DNA from: Bacillota bacterium
Lineage (GTDB): Bacteria; Bacillota; UBA4882; UBA8346
Assembly: GCA_023436305.1 (NCBI GenBank)
Contig: JAEZJQ010000075.1
Span: forward strand, 1 to 17,803
DNA length: 17,803 nt
Direction of reading: 5' to 3'
The notes beneath the pieces were generated by a model, which saw only the letters and a program-made list of their open reading frames with translations, was not told where the DNA came from and did not search any database. How positions within the stretch are numbered: the first letter of the stretch is position 1; each line of letters begins with the position of its first letter. Made by a program: the position numbers and the translations under genes. This document shows positions 1 through 8,753 of the stretch, one piece after another.

Positions 1-3000
1 CTGAAATCAGCCAACTTCTTATTGCCCACCATGAGCGTCCCGGAATAATTATCATTCCGGGTCCGGGATAATATTTTGCCCACGGCCATCAAGGCGAAGG
101 CATTCTCCTGGGTGGTTCCCCAGTAACCGATTGCATCGGCTTCCTTAGAGATCCGGTCAACCAGTTTGGGAACGGCGGGATTGGAAGGCTCCACATCGGC
201 CAGTACGCTTAATATAATCGCATCCGCCCGCACTCCGGAGTTGAAGTTGCCCCCGGTTTCACGGCTGCCGTTATATGCGGCGAACGATACCGGCAATAAA
301 TTTTGAGCGGTATTCCGGTCCCCGGCGTAAAAATAGCTGGCCGCCAGTTGGGCCCGGGAATATAGGCTCATATCATTCAGCGCAAAGTTTTTCAAATAGG
401 ACATGACGCCGGTTTGCGGTTTTCCCGCCAGGCTTAAGGCATAGAGAGCGTAAACTTTGGTCTGCAAATGATATTCATCCCGGTGATTGGACTTGGCGAT
501 CTTGATCAAATTGGATATCATCCGGTTATAGACCCGATCACTGACGGTAAAACCAGCTTTCCGGGCTTCGATCAAAAAATGGGACGCATAAATCGAACTC
601 CAATCATAACCATAATTGCCGCCCGGCCAGTATGAAAAACCGCCATCCCACAACTGCATCGATTCCAGTTTGGCAATCCCCTGGTTAATGTAATAATCGG
701 GATTACCGCCCTTAAAAACATCGGTGGCGGTGGCTTTCGCCAATTCCTCGAAGTATAATAAGGGCATCACCCGGGAAGTGGTCTGTTCCACGCAGCCATG
801 AGGATATGTTAACAGATAAAGCAGGCTTCCGGCGAATTTCACAGACGGGAATGGGGCCAGGGTGATGCTGTAATCGGCGGTACCCGGTAGCCAATTAGCC
901 TCCAGGTTAAGATTCAACGGTTTTTGAGCTGTAATCGTCCCCGACAGCAATTGGTGAGTCAGGGGCGCCGCCGGACGGACCGCCAACTCTTCGCTGACCT
1001 CACAGATCTGGCCATTGCCTTGCACGGTCAATTTAAAGGCCAGCTTACCCACGGCGTTCTTGGCCTTGAGCCGGAACCGGACCAGCTTCTCTTCCTGGTT
1101 TGTCAAATTCACCGCCGCCACTGAATCCCCGGCGAATTCCACCGGGCCTTCCGCCTTGACCATCAGGCGAAAATCACCCGCCCGGCCGGTGCCGTTAAAG
1201 ACGGAGACCGGGACGGTAAACTGGTCTTGGGGGGCTACGAAACGCGGTAAGGTCGGAGTCAGGACGATGGGGTCCCGGACCAGGATCTTTTTCTGAGCCG
1301 AGCCGAAATCGGCCGCCGAAGAAACCACCGCCATCAAGCGAAGGGTGCCGTTGAACTGTGGCACCGAAAACTTCACTTTGGCCGTCCCGGATTGTAATTT
1401 CACCAGGCCGGACCAGAGGGAAACCGGTTTTACCCGGCGCACCGAGACCGGGTTCAAATTCTGGCGGCGGATCTGGGATTCTTCGTCTTCCCCGCCTCCG
1501 GGGGAACCTTTGGTTTGAATCGGGGCCACTTCCGGCAAAACCATACCATATATATCATAACTTTCAATGGCTAGAGCCCGCTTGCCATAGAAGAACTCCA
1601 TGGGGTTGGGCGCCGCATAATTGGTCAACTGGCAGATCCCTTCATCCACCGCCGCCAGGGTCAAATAAGCCCGGTTCCCGGCGTTATTCACATTGACCTG
1701 GACTTCAATCTCCCGGTTGGGGCGAATCTCCGCCGGTGCTTTCAGTTGAATATTCAGATTATGATTGCTGCAATCCACCATCAAAGGAATGGTCCCGAAA
1801 GCCCGTACTGGGGTGTTCTTTTCCAATGACTTGGCCGGCCGGATTAAATGGACTGAAACATAAACATTGGGTTGATACTCCGCTTTCACCGGAATGGAAA
1901 CCACCCCGGTATTCTTCTTTAAATTCACAATCTGATGATCGTACACCCGACCCCGTTCAATGGTAACCAACGCCTTGCCTGAAAAGGGCGCTTTTATCTG
2001 GAGCCGGGCGCTACTCCCAACCCGGTAGATTTTTTGCTCCAGGTCCAATTGAATCTTCTCCGGGCTTTCCATGGCCCACGGCGAGAAACCCCAACCACTG
2101 GCGTAAAAGCCCAAACTGGCCCGGGCCTCGCTTTTGGAGTCGGCGATGACGATCTCAAACCGGCCATAGTCTTTGGGTGTATATTGAAAGCCGTTTTCTT
2201 TACTTGGTCCGGCGGTGGCCGGTAGCGGACCGCTGTAAACCTTGTTGCGCTCTTCCTCCGATACGTATGTATATCGGCCTTCCGAATCCTTCCGGTATAC
2301 CGAATTCCAGGTGACATGATATACCTCTACTTTTAACTCAGGGTTGGGGACCGGTTCTCCTTGCGGGTTCAAGGCTACGTATTTAATGTGATACGGTTTC
2401 CCGACTTCCCCATATTCCTCGACCAGGGGTTTGATGCCGATATACTTGTCGTAAGGATGTAACGCCACTACTTTATAGTTGCTTACCGCCCGGCCGCCTT
2501 CTTCAATAACCGTTGCTTGAAATGTAGCTTTCAGCTTAGCGGGGGGAGTAAGTTGCCGGGGAACGGTGTAATGATAACCGGCGAGCCCGTTCTGATCCAG
2601 CTCGTCATCCCCTAATTCTTCGTCAATATTGGTAAAAGTCCGGCGCGAATCGCCAAAACTATAGGATTGGTAACCCGGTGGATTGAATGCCTCGGGTTCC
2701 ACCTTCACACGCAATTTGGTGCGCCGCCCAGCCGCCGGAGGCCCGAACAAGGTGATCCCCTCAATTTTAATACCGGCGGTTTCTCCGGTATGATATTCGT
2801 TTTTGTCGGTTTTGGCCGTAACCTTAATCCGCTCCGGCATAAACTCTTCGACACTGAAAGTGGTTTCACCGATAGCCCGCTCGGCCACCATTAAAATGGC
2901 GCTGTATTTCCCGGTCTGGGCATAGTCCGGAATTTCGATACCGAATTCACAAACTCCCCGCGTCCCGGTATTGCCTTGCAATTGCTTGAATATCTGTCCG

Positions 3001-4910
3001 TCAGGCTGCTTGATCTCAAGAATCAACGGGAATTCACCGGGCAGCGACGCCTTGGGGCCTCGGATCACGCCGACAAGATTGCCTTTATCACCGGGCCGGA
3101 ACACATCCCGATCCATATACAAAAAAGCTTCATATCCGGATTCCAGGCCGGTCCGGCCGCGCACATCGAAGTCGGTGGTGGAGATTAAACTGGAGGTAAG
3201 ATTGACAAAGGAGAAGTCATTATCTTTCTCCGCCAGAATGATATAGGGATCAAAGCCGGCCGCAATCTTCTCCAATTGCTTGAAGCGTGCCAGCCCATTG
3301 TTATCGGTGGTTTCTACGGCGATGGTTTGATTGTTCCTGCTAATCAAACTTACTTTGGTATTGGATTTCGGTTCCAAAGTCTCCAGGGAGTTCACCCAGA
3401 CAGTCAGTTCATCGCCACCCATCTTAGCCAGAATCCCCAGATCGGTAATGAACACATATTTGCTGTCCTGCCGCCACCGGTAATTGTTATCGTAAACCAC
3501 CACCTGAAAGATACCCTTGTGTTTCCCCGAGAAAAAATCTCCCAGACCAATGGGAGTCGTTATGGTTTCATTCTTGCCGCCGGCGATGGTGATATTTTTT
3601 GACTCCAGGATTCGGCCGTACTCCGGAATTCTATAACTGGATAGGTACTTGCTTTCGTAATATTCATCATAATAACCATCCCCGCCCAGACTGTTCAAAT
3701 AGTTCACCAGATTATTGGCGTAAATCCGGCTGATCTCCAGATTGACTTTCGCGACATTCACCGTCTCCAAGCCCAAGTTTAAGAACCCTTTACTGGACAA
3801 ATACCGGCCTATGGAATTAAATTTCAGCGTCGGTTCCAAGTCCACAAACACACCCGCGGCCGCATGTTCTCTTTTCAGCGGAAACCCGTTCAGTGCCGGA
3901 AGTCCGGCGGCCAGACGCAAGTTGTAACTATCACCGGGTTTAAATTGTTCGCTGTGAATCAGGATGTACTCACCATCCACCTTGGCTTTGAAAGCGACTT
4001 CCGGTGTTATTTGAATGAAATTGGCAACACTCCCGGCTTCCACGGGCTCCGAACAATGGACCGAGATCCAGCACTTTGAACTGTCCGTTTTAGCGGTGAC
4101 TTCCAATATCTTCAGTTCTTTTTTGGCCCCGAGTGAGGTTTTGCTGGTATAATCGGTCGCCAGTCCAATATCACCGCCGATACAACGGAACCCTTTGGGA
4201 ATATTCAATTCCACCTTTCGATCCTTGCCGGTTATCGAGAGCGGCTCACTGGTGAGGGTAAAGAGGGCTGATTTCTCATTGGGGCTGATGTTATACTTTA
4301 TCTCCCGGCCCCACCTTTCATAGCTCAAACGAAGGGCTTTTTGGAGTTCCTGCGGAGCCACGGGGTAATTGAACTCGATCCGGGCTTGCATTTGGATTCC
4401 TTTTTTCTGATTGGGCGGATAATTGTAGCTGATTCCCACCTTATTGACTTTAAATCGATGGGTGGAAAACTCCCGGTTCCGTTTGCCCGTCAGGTATTTA
4501 TCCTTATCCTTGGCCAGGTCGGGCCGGAGTTCCAGTTGATAGCGGGTTGAGGGCCGGAAGGGCGCTTCCGGAAGAAATTCCAGTTCCCGCCGGGAGATCC
4601 AGCGGTATTTTCCGGGAATCTCAGGGTTGAAACGAATCAGGCTGCCCCGGAAAACAGTTCCCACCTCTTGCTCCGCCACCATGTCGGCTGAAAATGTAAA
4701 CGTGAGGTTGGTCTTAGGGCTGATTTCACCTGCCGGACTCATCCCCACCAGGGTGACCCCCCGGTTGAAAAATAGCGAATAGACCCCAAATCCCACCACG
4801 AGGACGATCATCAAACCGCTGAAATACCACCCCAATTTTTTATTGGCTTTCATCCAATCCAGCCAAGTCTGCGGGATTTTCACGGACGGAAGCTTAAGTC
4901 CTGACTTCAT
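1..4910 (-). CDS. Membrane-anchored bacterial alpha-2-macroglobulin family protein, C-terminus beyond the window
   Basis: The minus-strand frame is open from the ATG at 4908-4910 to the left edge, about 1636 residues, with no stop seen. Residues 27-47 form one hydrophobic segment after a short basic N-terminus, and there is no lipobox cysteine, so a signal anchor placing the protein outside the membrane is likely. Beta-rich macroglobulin domains follow. The family hallmark YMDRDVFRPGDKG lies near residues 596-610. The thioester motif is YPHGCVEQTTSR with Cys1373 (codon 792-794), and GGFSYWPGG of the thioester domain is near 1422. In this family the Cys-Gln thioester traps attacking proteases covalently; the retained CVEQ suggests a functional trap. 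The start is fixed by AAGGAGG at 4920-4926, nine bases upstream. Bacterial homologues are often paired with the penicillin-binding protein gene pbpC, which would lie outside the window. Only the receptor-side C-terminus appears missing. Confidence 0.93.
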   Translation of the reverse strand, partial: MKSGLKLPSVKIPQTWLDWMKANKKLGWYFSGLMIVLVVGFGVYSLFFNRGVTLVGMSPAGEISPKTNLTFTFSADMVAEQEVGTVFRGSLIRFNPEIPGKYRWISRRELEFLPEAPFRPSTRYQLELRPDLAKDKDKYLTGKRNREFSTHRFKVNKVGISYNYPPNQKKGIQMQARIEFNYPVAPQELQKALRLSYERWGREIKYNISPNEKSALFTLTSEPLSITGKDRKVELNIPKGFRCIGGDIGLATDYTSKTSLGAKKELKILEVTAKTDSSKCWISVHCSEPVEAGSVANFIQITPEVAFKAKVDGEYILIHSEQFKPGDSYNLRLAAGLPALNGFPLKREHAAAGVFVDLEPTLKFNSIGRYLSSKGFLNLGLETVNVAKVNLEISRIYANNLVNYLNSLGGDGYYDEYYESKYLSSYRIPEYGRILESKNITIAGGKNETITTPIGLGDFFSGKHKGIFQVVVYDNNYRWRQDSKYVFITDLGILAKMGGDELTVWVNSLETLEPKSNTKVSLISRNNQTIAVETTDNNGLARFKQLEKIAAGFDPYIILAEKDNDFSFVNLTSSLISTTDFDVRGRTGLESGYEAFLYMDRDVFRPGDKGNLVGVIRGPKASLPGEFPLILEIKQPDGQIFKQLQGNTGTRGVCEFGIEIPDYAQTGKYSAILMVAERAIGETTFSVEEFMPERIKVTAKTDKNEYHTGETAGIKIEGITLFGPPAAGRRTKLRVKVEPEAFNPPGYQSYSFGDSRRTFTNIDEELGDDELDQNGLAGYHYTVPRQLTPPAKLKATFQATVIEEGGRAVSNYKVVALHPYDKYIGIKPLVEEYGEVGKPYHIKYVALNPQGEPVPNPELKVEVYHVTWNSVYRKDSEGRYTYVSEEERNKVYSGPLPATAGPSKENGFQYTPKDYGRFEIVIADSKSEARASLGFYASGWGFSPWAMESPEKIQLDLEQKIYRVGSSARLQIKAPFSGKALVTIERGRVYDHQIVNLKKNTGVVSIPVKAEYQPNVYVSVHLIRPAKSLEKNTPVRAFGTIPLMVDCSNHNLNIQLKAPAEIRPNREIEVQVNVNNAGNRAYLTLAAVDEGICQLTNYAAPNPMEFFYGKRALAIESYDIYGMVLPEVAPIQTKGSPGGGEDEESQIRRQNLNPVSVRRVKPVSLWSGLVKLQSGTAKVKFSVPQFNGTLRLMAVVSSAADFGSAQKKILVRDPIVLTPTLPRFVAPQDQFTVPVSVFNGTGRAGDFRLMVKAEGPVEFAGDSVAAVNLTNQEEKLVRFRLKAKNAVGKLAFKLTVQGNGQICEVSEELAVRPAAPLTHQLLSGTITAQKPLNLNLEANWLPGTADYSITLAPFPSVKFAGSLLYLLTYPHGCVEQTTSRVMPLLYFEELAKATATDVFKGGNPDYYINQGIAKLESMQLWDGGFSYWPGGNYGYDWSSIYASHFLIEARKAGFTVSDRVYNRMISNLIKIAKSNHRDEYHLQTKVYALYALSLAGKPQTGVMSYLKNFALNDMSLYSRAQLAASYFYAGDRNTAQNLLPVSFAAYNGSRETGGNFNSGVRADAIILSVLADVEPSNPAVPKLVDRISKEADAIGYWGTTQENAFALMAVGKILSRTRNDNYSGTLMVGNKKLADF

Positions 4911-5021
4911 AAAAACCAGCCTCCTTTAAATTCGGTTGCAAGTCAATCCATTTTATTGGAAACGGCTACAAACTTTAGCGCAGGTAAGTTTGATACGATG
5001 AGGTTGGGTAATGCAAGACTC

Positions 5022-5049
5022 TATATAATGTATCGGTTATAACTGTAAA
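5022..5049 (-). promoter_or_regulatory. Candidate sigma-70-type promoter for the alpha-2-macroglobulin gene
   Basis: On the minus strand a TTTACA -35 (5044-5049) and a TATATA -10 (5022-5027) are separated by 16 bases; TATAGA two bases further on gives an 18-base alternative. The predicted leader before the ATG at 4910 is about 105 bases. The surrounding DNA is very AT-rich. This is a motif match only. Confidence 0.45.
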
Positions 5050-5152
5050 ATTTATATAAAAAATGTATTAAAAGATTGAGAAGTCTAAAGACCATGACTT
5101 GGATGACAACAAACCGGCAGGCAATTCGAGCCGCCAAACTGGCTTGGATTCT

Positions 5153-5175
5153 ACTGCTCCTACTACGGGAGCAGT
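5153..5175 (+). terminator. Hairpin with T-rich tail, terminator-like on the plus strand
   Basis: ACTGCTCC (5153-5160) and GGAGCAGT (5168-5175) form an 8-bp perfect stem with a 7-base loop, followed on the plus strand by TTATTTTAT. No plus-strand gene precedes it, so its role is unclear. It lies upstream of the promoter of the leftward gene and might instead block readthrough or bind a regulator. Confidence 0.3.
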
Positions 5176-5256
5176 TTATTTTATAACCGGCAAAACATCA
5201 TCTCATTGGGGTTGATCCCGTCCGATTAACCAAAAATCGCAACCTTCTTACAGTAT

Positions 5257-5287
5257 AAAAAAAGCCCTTAATTACCAGGGCTTTTTT
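5257..5287 (-). terminator. Bidirectional Rho-independent terminator of the M23 peptidase transcript
   Basis: An A-tract runs into GCCCT, an 8-base loop (5269-5276), then AGGGC and a T-tract, so the hairpin is followed by T residues on both strands. It lies about 170 bases past the stop of the leftward M23 gene, with the inverted-repeat element at 5329-5455 in between. It insulates that gene from the alpha-2-macroglobulin gene. Confidence 0.75.
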
Positions 5288-5328
5288 CAGTAGAAGCTTT
5301 TCAAATATGTCCAATGGAATAAATTTTA

Positions 5329-5455
5329 GAGTCTGTGCGCGTAACACTTTTTAATAACTTAAAACTATTATATGTTTTAAAACCACTATATGTTATATTA
5401 GAATATATCACTTGATACTAAATACGCTTCGAAAACCAATTAGCCGCACAGACTC
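5329..5455. repeat. 127-bp MITE-like element with perfect 11-bp terminal inverted repeats
   Basis: GAGTCTGTGCG (5329-5339) is repeated as CGCACAGACTC (5445-5455), and the similarity extends inward to about 16 bases with two mismatches. The interior is strongly AT-rich, has no ORF, and contains two copies of a CTAT(T)ATATGTT-like word. The right end abuts the stop codon of the M23 gene (5456-5458). Size, AT-richness and inverted ends fit a miniature inverted-repeat transposable element. No convincing target duplication is visible. Confidence 0.55.
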
Positions 5456-6592
5456 CTAGAGATAGTTTAATGGATTTTTTGTCCGGCCATTTTTGATGAC
5501 TTCAAAATGGAGGTGAGGACCGGTACTGTTACCCGAAGAACCGACTGCTCCGATTTTATCTCCTGTCCCAACCTTTTGTCCAATTCCTACAGATATTTTC
5601 GATAAATGCGCGTATCTTGTTTTCAAACCATTACCGTGATCAATTAAGACGCAATTACCGTATCCTCCATTCCGGCCTCTTTCAACAACTCTGCCGCCAG
5701 TGTAAGCATATACTCCGTTACCATAAGCCGCTGCTATATCCAAACCATCATGAAACCGTTTCCGTCCCGTAATTGGATGAATCCGGAACCCGTAACGGCT
5801 GGAGATCCTTTTACCGCTTACTACACCATAATTTACTCTACCGCTTTTAAATACCGTCGTTCTGGTTCCTATTTGAACGATTGCGTTGACCGGCTCTTTT
5901 ACCGTTGTTTCATTCTTTATTTTCAAGTGTCTTTGATAACCATTGAGAAGGGTAATGTTATATCTTACTTCCTTTTGGCCTTCGATACCCTCTTGAATGA
6001 ATTTTTTCTGGCTTTTGTAGAGATTATTATCTTTTTTATATTCTATTTTAAAGGGAATTGATTCCACAACCGTATTTTCCAGTTCAATTACGACATCCAA
6101 CACCGGATTTAAAGGCTTAATTATCAGTTTATCCCCGGGAAATATTTTTTCCGGATCAATATCAGGATTTAATATTTCCAAGTCATTTACCGTTACATTA
6201 TTTGCCTTGGCTAGATTCCAAAAATTATCTCCTTGTTTTACTTCTATCTCTACTGCTTCGCGTTCAACGGCATAGATCTTTTCTTTAGCCATTTTTAACG
6301 AATTAACTTCTTCCGGCCGAACTACTACTTCAACAATCTCAACTGTTTGTGAAAAAGCAATCCTTTTAATCCGGGCATTTTTATCAATATTTGCTAGGTA
6401 ATGTTTTTGGTACGCGCTCAGCAGGCTCTCCAAGGAATCTTTTTTAGAAACGGTGAACCACTTTTGGCCGTTTACCATAAATTGATAAGCCTTCTCTTTC
6501 TTTAACGCGTCAGCAACGTTTTTCCAGCCAAAAAAAGCTGTTAAACTTAAAATAACTACTGTTATCAGTAATATATATTTTTTTTTAGCCAA
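5456..6592 (-). CDS. Secreted or membrane-anchored M23 (LytM-type) peptidoglycan endopeptidase with LysM and G5-like domains
   Basis: 378 residues. A basic N-terminus and hydrophobic segment (about 5-22) export or anchor the protein. A LysM peptidoglycan-binding domain spans about 115-160 (VKQGDNFWNLAKANNV). A G5-like domain spans about 165-244, ending in VQIGTR. A C-terminal M23 domain spans about 270-375, with the zinc and catalytic set His282 and Asp286 (HDGLD), His329 (YAHLS) and the HLH motif 360-362. M23 enzymes cut peptide cross-bridges of peptidoglycan, so roles in wall remodelling, division or sporulation are plausible; the sequence does not say which. The start is TTG at 6590-6592, because an in-frame TAA lies immediately upstream. 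AGAAGG at 6606-6611 serves as the ribosome site. The gene is transcribed alone and ends in the terminator at 5257-5287. Confidence 0.93.
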   Translation of the reverse strand: MAKKKYILLITVVILSLTAFFGWKNVADALKKEKAYQFMVNGQKWFTVSKKDSLESLLSAYQKHYLANIDKNARIKRIAFSQTVEIVEVVVRPEEVNSLKMAKEKIYAVEREAVEIEVKQGDNFWNLAKANNVTVNDLEILNPDIDPEKIFPGDKLIIKPLNPVLDVVIELENTVVESIPFKIEYKKDNNLYKSQKKFIQEGIEGQKEVRYNITLLNGYQRHLKIKNETTVKEPVNAIVQIGTRTTVFKSGRVNYGVVSGKRISSRYGFRIHPITGRKRFHDGLDIAAAYGNGVYAYTGGRVVERGRNGGYGNCVLIDHGNGLKTRYAHLSKISVGIGQKVGTGDKIGAVGSSGNSTGPHLHFEVIKNGRTKNPLNYL

Positions 6593-6629
6593 TTATCGCA
6601 TCACACCTTCTACTGTGGTATCGATAAAT

Positions 6630-6658
6630 ATTGTCTATTCTATCATAGAAATTGTCGA
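6630..6658 (-). promoter_or_regulatory. Possible promoter of the M23 peptidase gene, within a partly symmetrical AT-rich stretch
   Basis: TCGACA (6653-6658) and GACAAT (6630-6635) are 17 bases apart on the minus strand. The -10 match is poor (4 of 6). The word GACAAT occurs twice here, and the region between TATCGA and TCGATA is loosely palindromic, which could be an operator. Confidence 0.28.
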
Positions 6659-6876
6659 TAGTCTTATGGGAAAAAAAAGAAATGCTTTTGACTCGCCCCA
6701 GTTCGTATTTCTAACCTATCCTGGTAGCAATCCTCTACATTTCTTTTACCATTTATTACTATAAGCGTCATGCCTTATTTTCTTTAATTTATGTATAATT
6801 CTCCAATGCGACAATAAATTCCCTGATCAATAAATATTAAAATTGCTTCTAAAGAATTAGAAATCACGTCAATCTT

Positions 6877-6943
6877 TTAACTCGAAACCCAAGAATCGGG
6901 ACTCGCGACTCGGGACTCAAGCTCGTAACTCACAACTCCCCAC
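6877..6943. repeat. CTC-rich short degenerate tandem repeat downstream of folD
   Basis: About eight ACTC or CTCG words recur at 7-9-base intervals (for example GGACTCGCGACTCGGGACTC at 6899-6918) and run into the folD stop codon at 6944. The rest of the 351-base spacer (6593-6876) holds only the M23 upstream region, AT-rich DNA and a weak TTCTAA/TTAGAA hairpin; no gene is seen there. Confidence 0.45.
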
Positions 6944-7789
6944 TCACCGGTAATACCTCTCCGCCGCCTCCACCGTCTGGCTTATCAAACTGACAATCGT
7001 CATTGGTCCAACCCCGCCGGGCACCGGAGTGTATGCCGAACTTTTCGGGGCCGCGTTCTCCAGGTCGATATCTCCCACATTCCCCGCATTATACCCGGCG
7101 TCCATCAGTACGGCGCCTTCCTTGATCCAGTCCGCTTGTATGAACTTCGCTCTTCCCACCGCTCCCACCACAATATCGGCCCGTTTCACGATCTCCGGCA
7201 GGTTCTTGGTTCGGGAATGGCAGATAGTCACCGTGGCATTTTCATTTAAGAGCATCATGGCCACCGGCTTTCCTAAAATCGGGCTCCGGCCCACCACTAC
7301 CGCTTCCTTGCCCTCCATGGGGATTTTATAATGTTTCAGGATAGTCAGTATAGACAGCGGCGTGGCGCTTTTAAATGCGTCCAATCCCATGGTCATCCGG
7401 CCGAAGGTGCTGGTATTGACCCCATCCACGTCCTTCGCAAGCGATATGGAATTGAAACATTGCTGTTCATCAATCTGTGATGGGACCGGGTGCTGCAGCA
7501 AAATGCCGTGGACGCGCGGGTCTTCGTTTAACTCCTTGATTTTGGCCAGGAGTTCCACGGTGGTAGTGCTTTCCGGCATCTCGATTTTGAGTGGTTCAAT
7601 ACCCACCCGCACGCAGGCATTTCCTTTCATCTTCACATACGTCACCGACGCCGGATTATCCCCCACGATAATAGTGGCCAAAACCGGCGTTTGCTTGGCT
7701 TTATCCTTAATCTTTTGCACTCTGACCTTCAGGTCTTCCTCAATCTGCTTCGCCAATGTTTTGCCATCAAGTACTATTGGATTGCTCAT
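6944..7789 (-). CDS. folD: Bifunctional methylenetetrahydrofolate dehydrogenase / methenyltetrahydrofolate cyclohydrolase
   Basis: 281 residues, the normal length for FolD, which interconverts 5,10-methylene-, methenyl- and 10-formyl-tetrahydrofolate in the cytosol using NAD(P). The one-carbon active site shows Tyr51 and Lys55 (YVKMK) and Asp122 (KDVDGV). The nucleotide-binding signature is VVGRSPILGKP, followed by ATVTICHSRT, and the protein ends with PVPGGVGPMT. The usual PCTP stretch reads SATPLSIL here. That is a variant seen in part of the family by recollection, not something I could check. The start ATG (7787-7789) follows AAAGGGG (7798-7804) with an 8-base gap. The gene is flanked by 204 bases on the upstream side (measured to the HAD stop) and is probably transcribed on its own. 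Confidence 0.97.
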   Translation of the reverse strand: MSNPIVLDGKTLAKQIEEDLKVRVQKIKDKAKQTPVLATIIVGDNPASVTYVKMKGNACVRVGIEPLKIEMPESTTTVELLAKIKELNEDPRVHGILLQHPVPSQIDEQQCFNSISLAKDVDGVNTSTFGRMTMGLDAFKSATPLSILTILKHYKIPMEGKEAVVVGRSPILGKPVAMMLLNENATVTICHSRTKNLPEIVKRADIVVGAVGRAKFIQADWIKEGAVLMDAGYNAGNVGDIDLENAAPKSSAYTPVPGGVGPMTIVSLISQTVEAAERYYR

Positions 7790-7867
7790 GTATCGATCCC
7801 CTTTTTATATAATTATATTTATGTAACAATTAGACCAAACTACCGTTGCGACAAAAAATACACTACA

Positions 7868-7897
7868 AGAAGGATTAACAGGATTTACGGGATTGAT
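7868..7897 (+). repeat. Left copy of a diverged 30-base inverted repeat
   Basis: It contains AACAGGATTTACGGGATT, which matches the complement of 7974-8003 at 21 of 30 positions, with the best block in the central ATTTAC core. The word resembles short dispersed intergenic repeats of the AACAGGATTTACAGGAT type. About 76 bases of AT-rich non-coding DNA separate the copies. Confidence 0.45.
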
Positions 7898-7973
7898 TGT
7901 AAAATAAACCAAGCCTGAATGTTAATATGATTATTTACTCAAGGTATTTGTTGGAGTTATTATAAATAAAAAA

Positions 7974-8003
7974 ACTAATCCTGTAAATCTTGTCTAATTT
8001 TCT
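7974..8003 (-). repeat. Right copy of the diverged 30-base inverted repeat, overlapping the HAD gene end
   Basis: It reads AATCCTGTAAATCTTGTC on the plus strand and is inverted relative to 7868-7897. Its last ten bases encode the C-terminal residues and stop of the HAD protein (stop 7994-7996), so the repeat may have supplied the stop codon. Confidence 0.4.
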
Positions 8004-8701
8004 TTTAAATCTTTTAAAAAGTTAACCAATTCCTCCCAATGTTTGATTTCCAAGTCCGGTCGAATTTCTTCACTCACTTTACCCTGCTTATTATACCATA
8101 TTGACCGTAATCCATATTTTTGAGGCCCTGCCACATCATATCTCAAGTTATCTCCGGCGAACCATACCGATTCCTTGGGTATCCCCAGTTTTTTCACGGC
8201 AACCTCATAGACTAACGGGTGTGGCTTACGGACTCCGTAATCGGCGCTGGCGATAACGAATTCAAAAAAATTTTGCAACTGATGTTTTTTAAGCTCCCAT
8301 TGCAATATTCTTCCCGGAAATGAGGTATTGCTGACCACCGCCATTTTAATCCGGCGCTGTTTCAAATAATGTAACAATTTCTTAATCCCCGGTTCCGGAA
8401 AAAATCTTAATGAAGCCTTCCAAAACTCCAATTGCAGATCAAAACGCGCCGGAAATGATACCGCCAGACGTTCATAAAGAAGTCGGGCAAACCATTCGTC
8501 ATGAAACTCGATCATGGATGCCTCGGAGACTGGCCGCAATTCTTGATCCAGTTCCTCCGCCGCCGCTTGAATATCTTCCACAGACAACAGCCGGGGATTT
8601 CTGGCATACCGTAATAGATGCGCATTGCCTTTCAAGGCATCAAATTCCTCGCCAAGCAGCGTATCACTGAAATCAAACAAAATCCCATCCGGTTTTACCA
8701 T
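7994..8701 (-). CDS. HAD-superfamily (HAD-IA-like) hydrolase with a changed motif I
   Basis: 235 residues from the chosen start. Motif I is FDFSDTLL, with the nucleophile Asp10. The usual general acid two residues later is Ser12 instead of Asp. Motif II is VVSNTSF, motif III the Lys in RKPHP, and motif IV FAGDNLRYDV. The helical cap between motifs I and II fits HAD-IA proteins. Known HAD phosphatases need the second Asp, and other catalytic classes replace it. The substrate is unknown and activity may be altered. The frame is open to a GTG at 8743, but no ribosome site precedes it. The ATG at 8699-8701 has GGAG at 8707-8710 and puts Asp10 at the usual distance from the N-terminus. ATG 8714-8716 is an alternative. 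The gene follows the PHP gene closely and is probably co-transcribed with it. Confidence 0.85.
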   Translation of the reverse strand: MVKPDGILFDFSDTLLGEEFDALKGNAHLLRYARNPRLLSVEDIQAAAEELDQELRPVSEASMIEFHDEWFARLLYERLAVSFPARFDLQLEFWKASLRFFPEPGIKKLLHYLKQRRIKMAVVSNTSFPGRILQWELKKHQLQNFFEFVIASADYGVRKPHPLVYEVAVKKLGIPKESVWFAGDNLRYDVAGPQKYGLRSIWYNKQGKVSEEIRPDLEIKHWEELVNFLKDLKEN

Positions 8702-8753
8702 ATTCACTCCGTTCATAATTCCCTTTTTCCAATGTTTCAACACTCATCAGTCG

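Noticed and set aside
1994..2317. Minus-strand 107-codon frame within the first 5 kb
   Set aside because: It lies inside the long alpha-2-macroglobulin frame and has biased, low-complexity composition; it is a shadow frame. The plus-strand frames across 924-4550 are rejected for the same reason.
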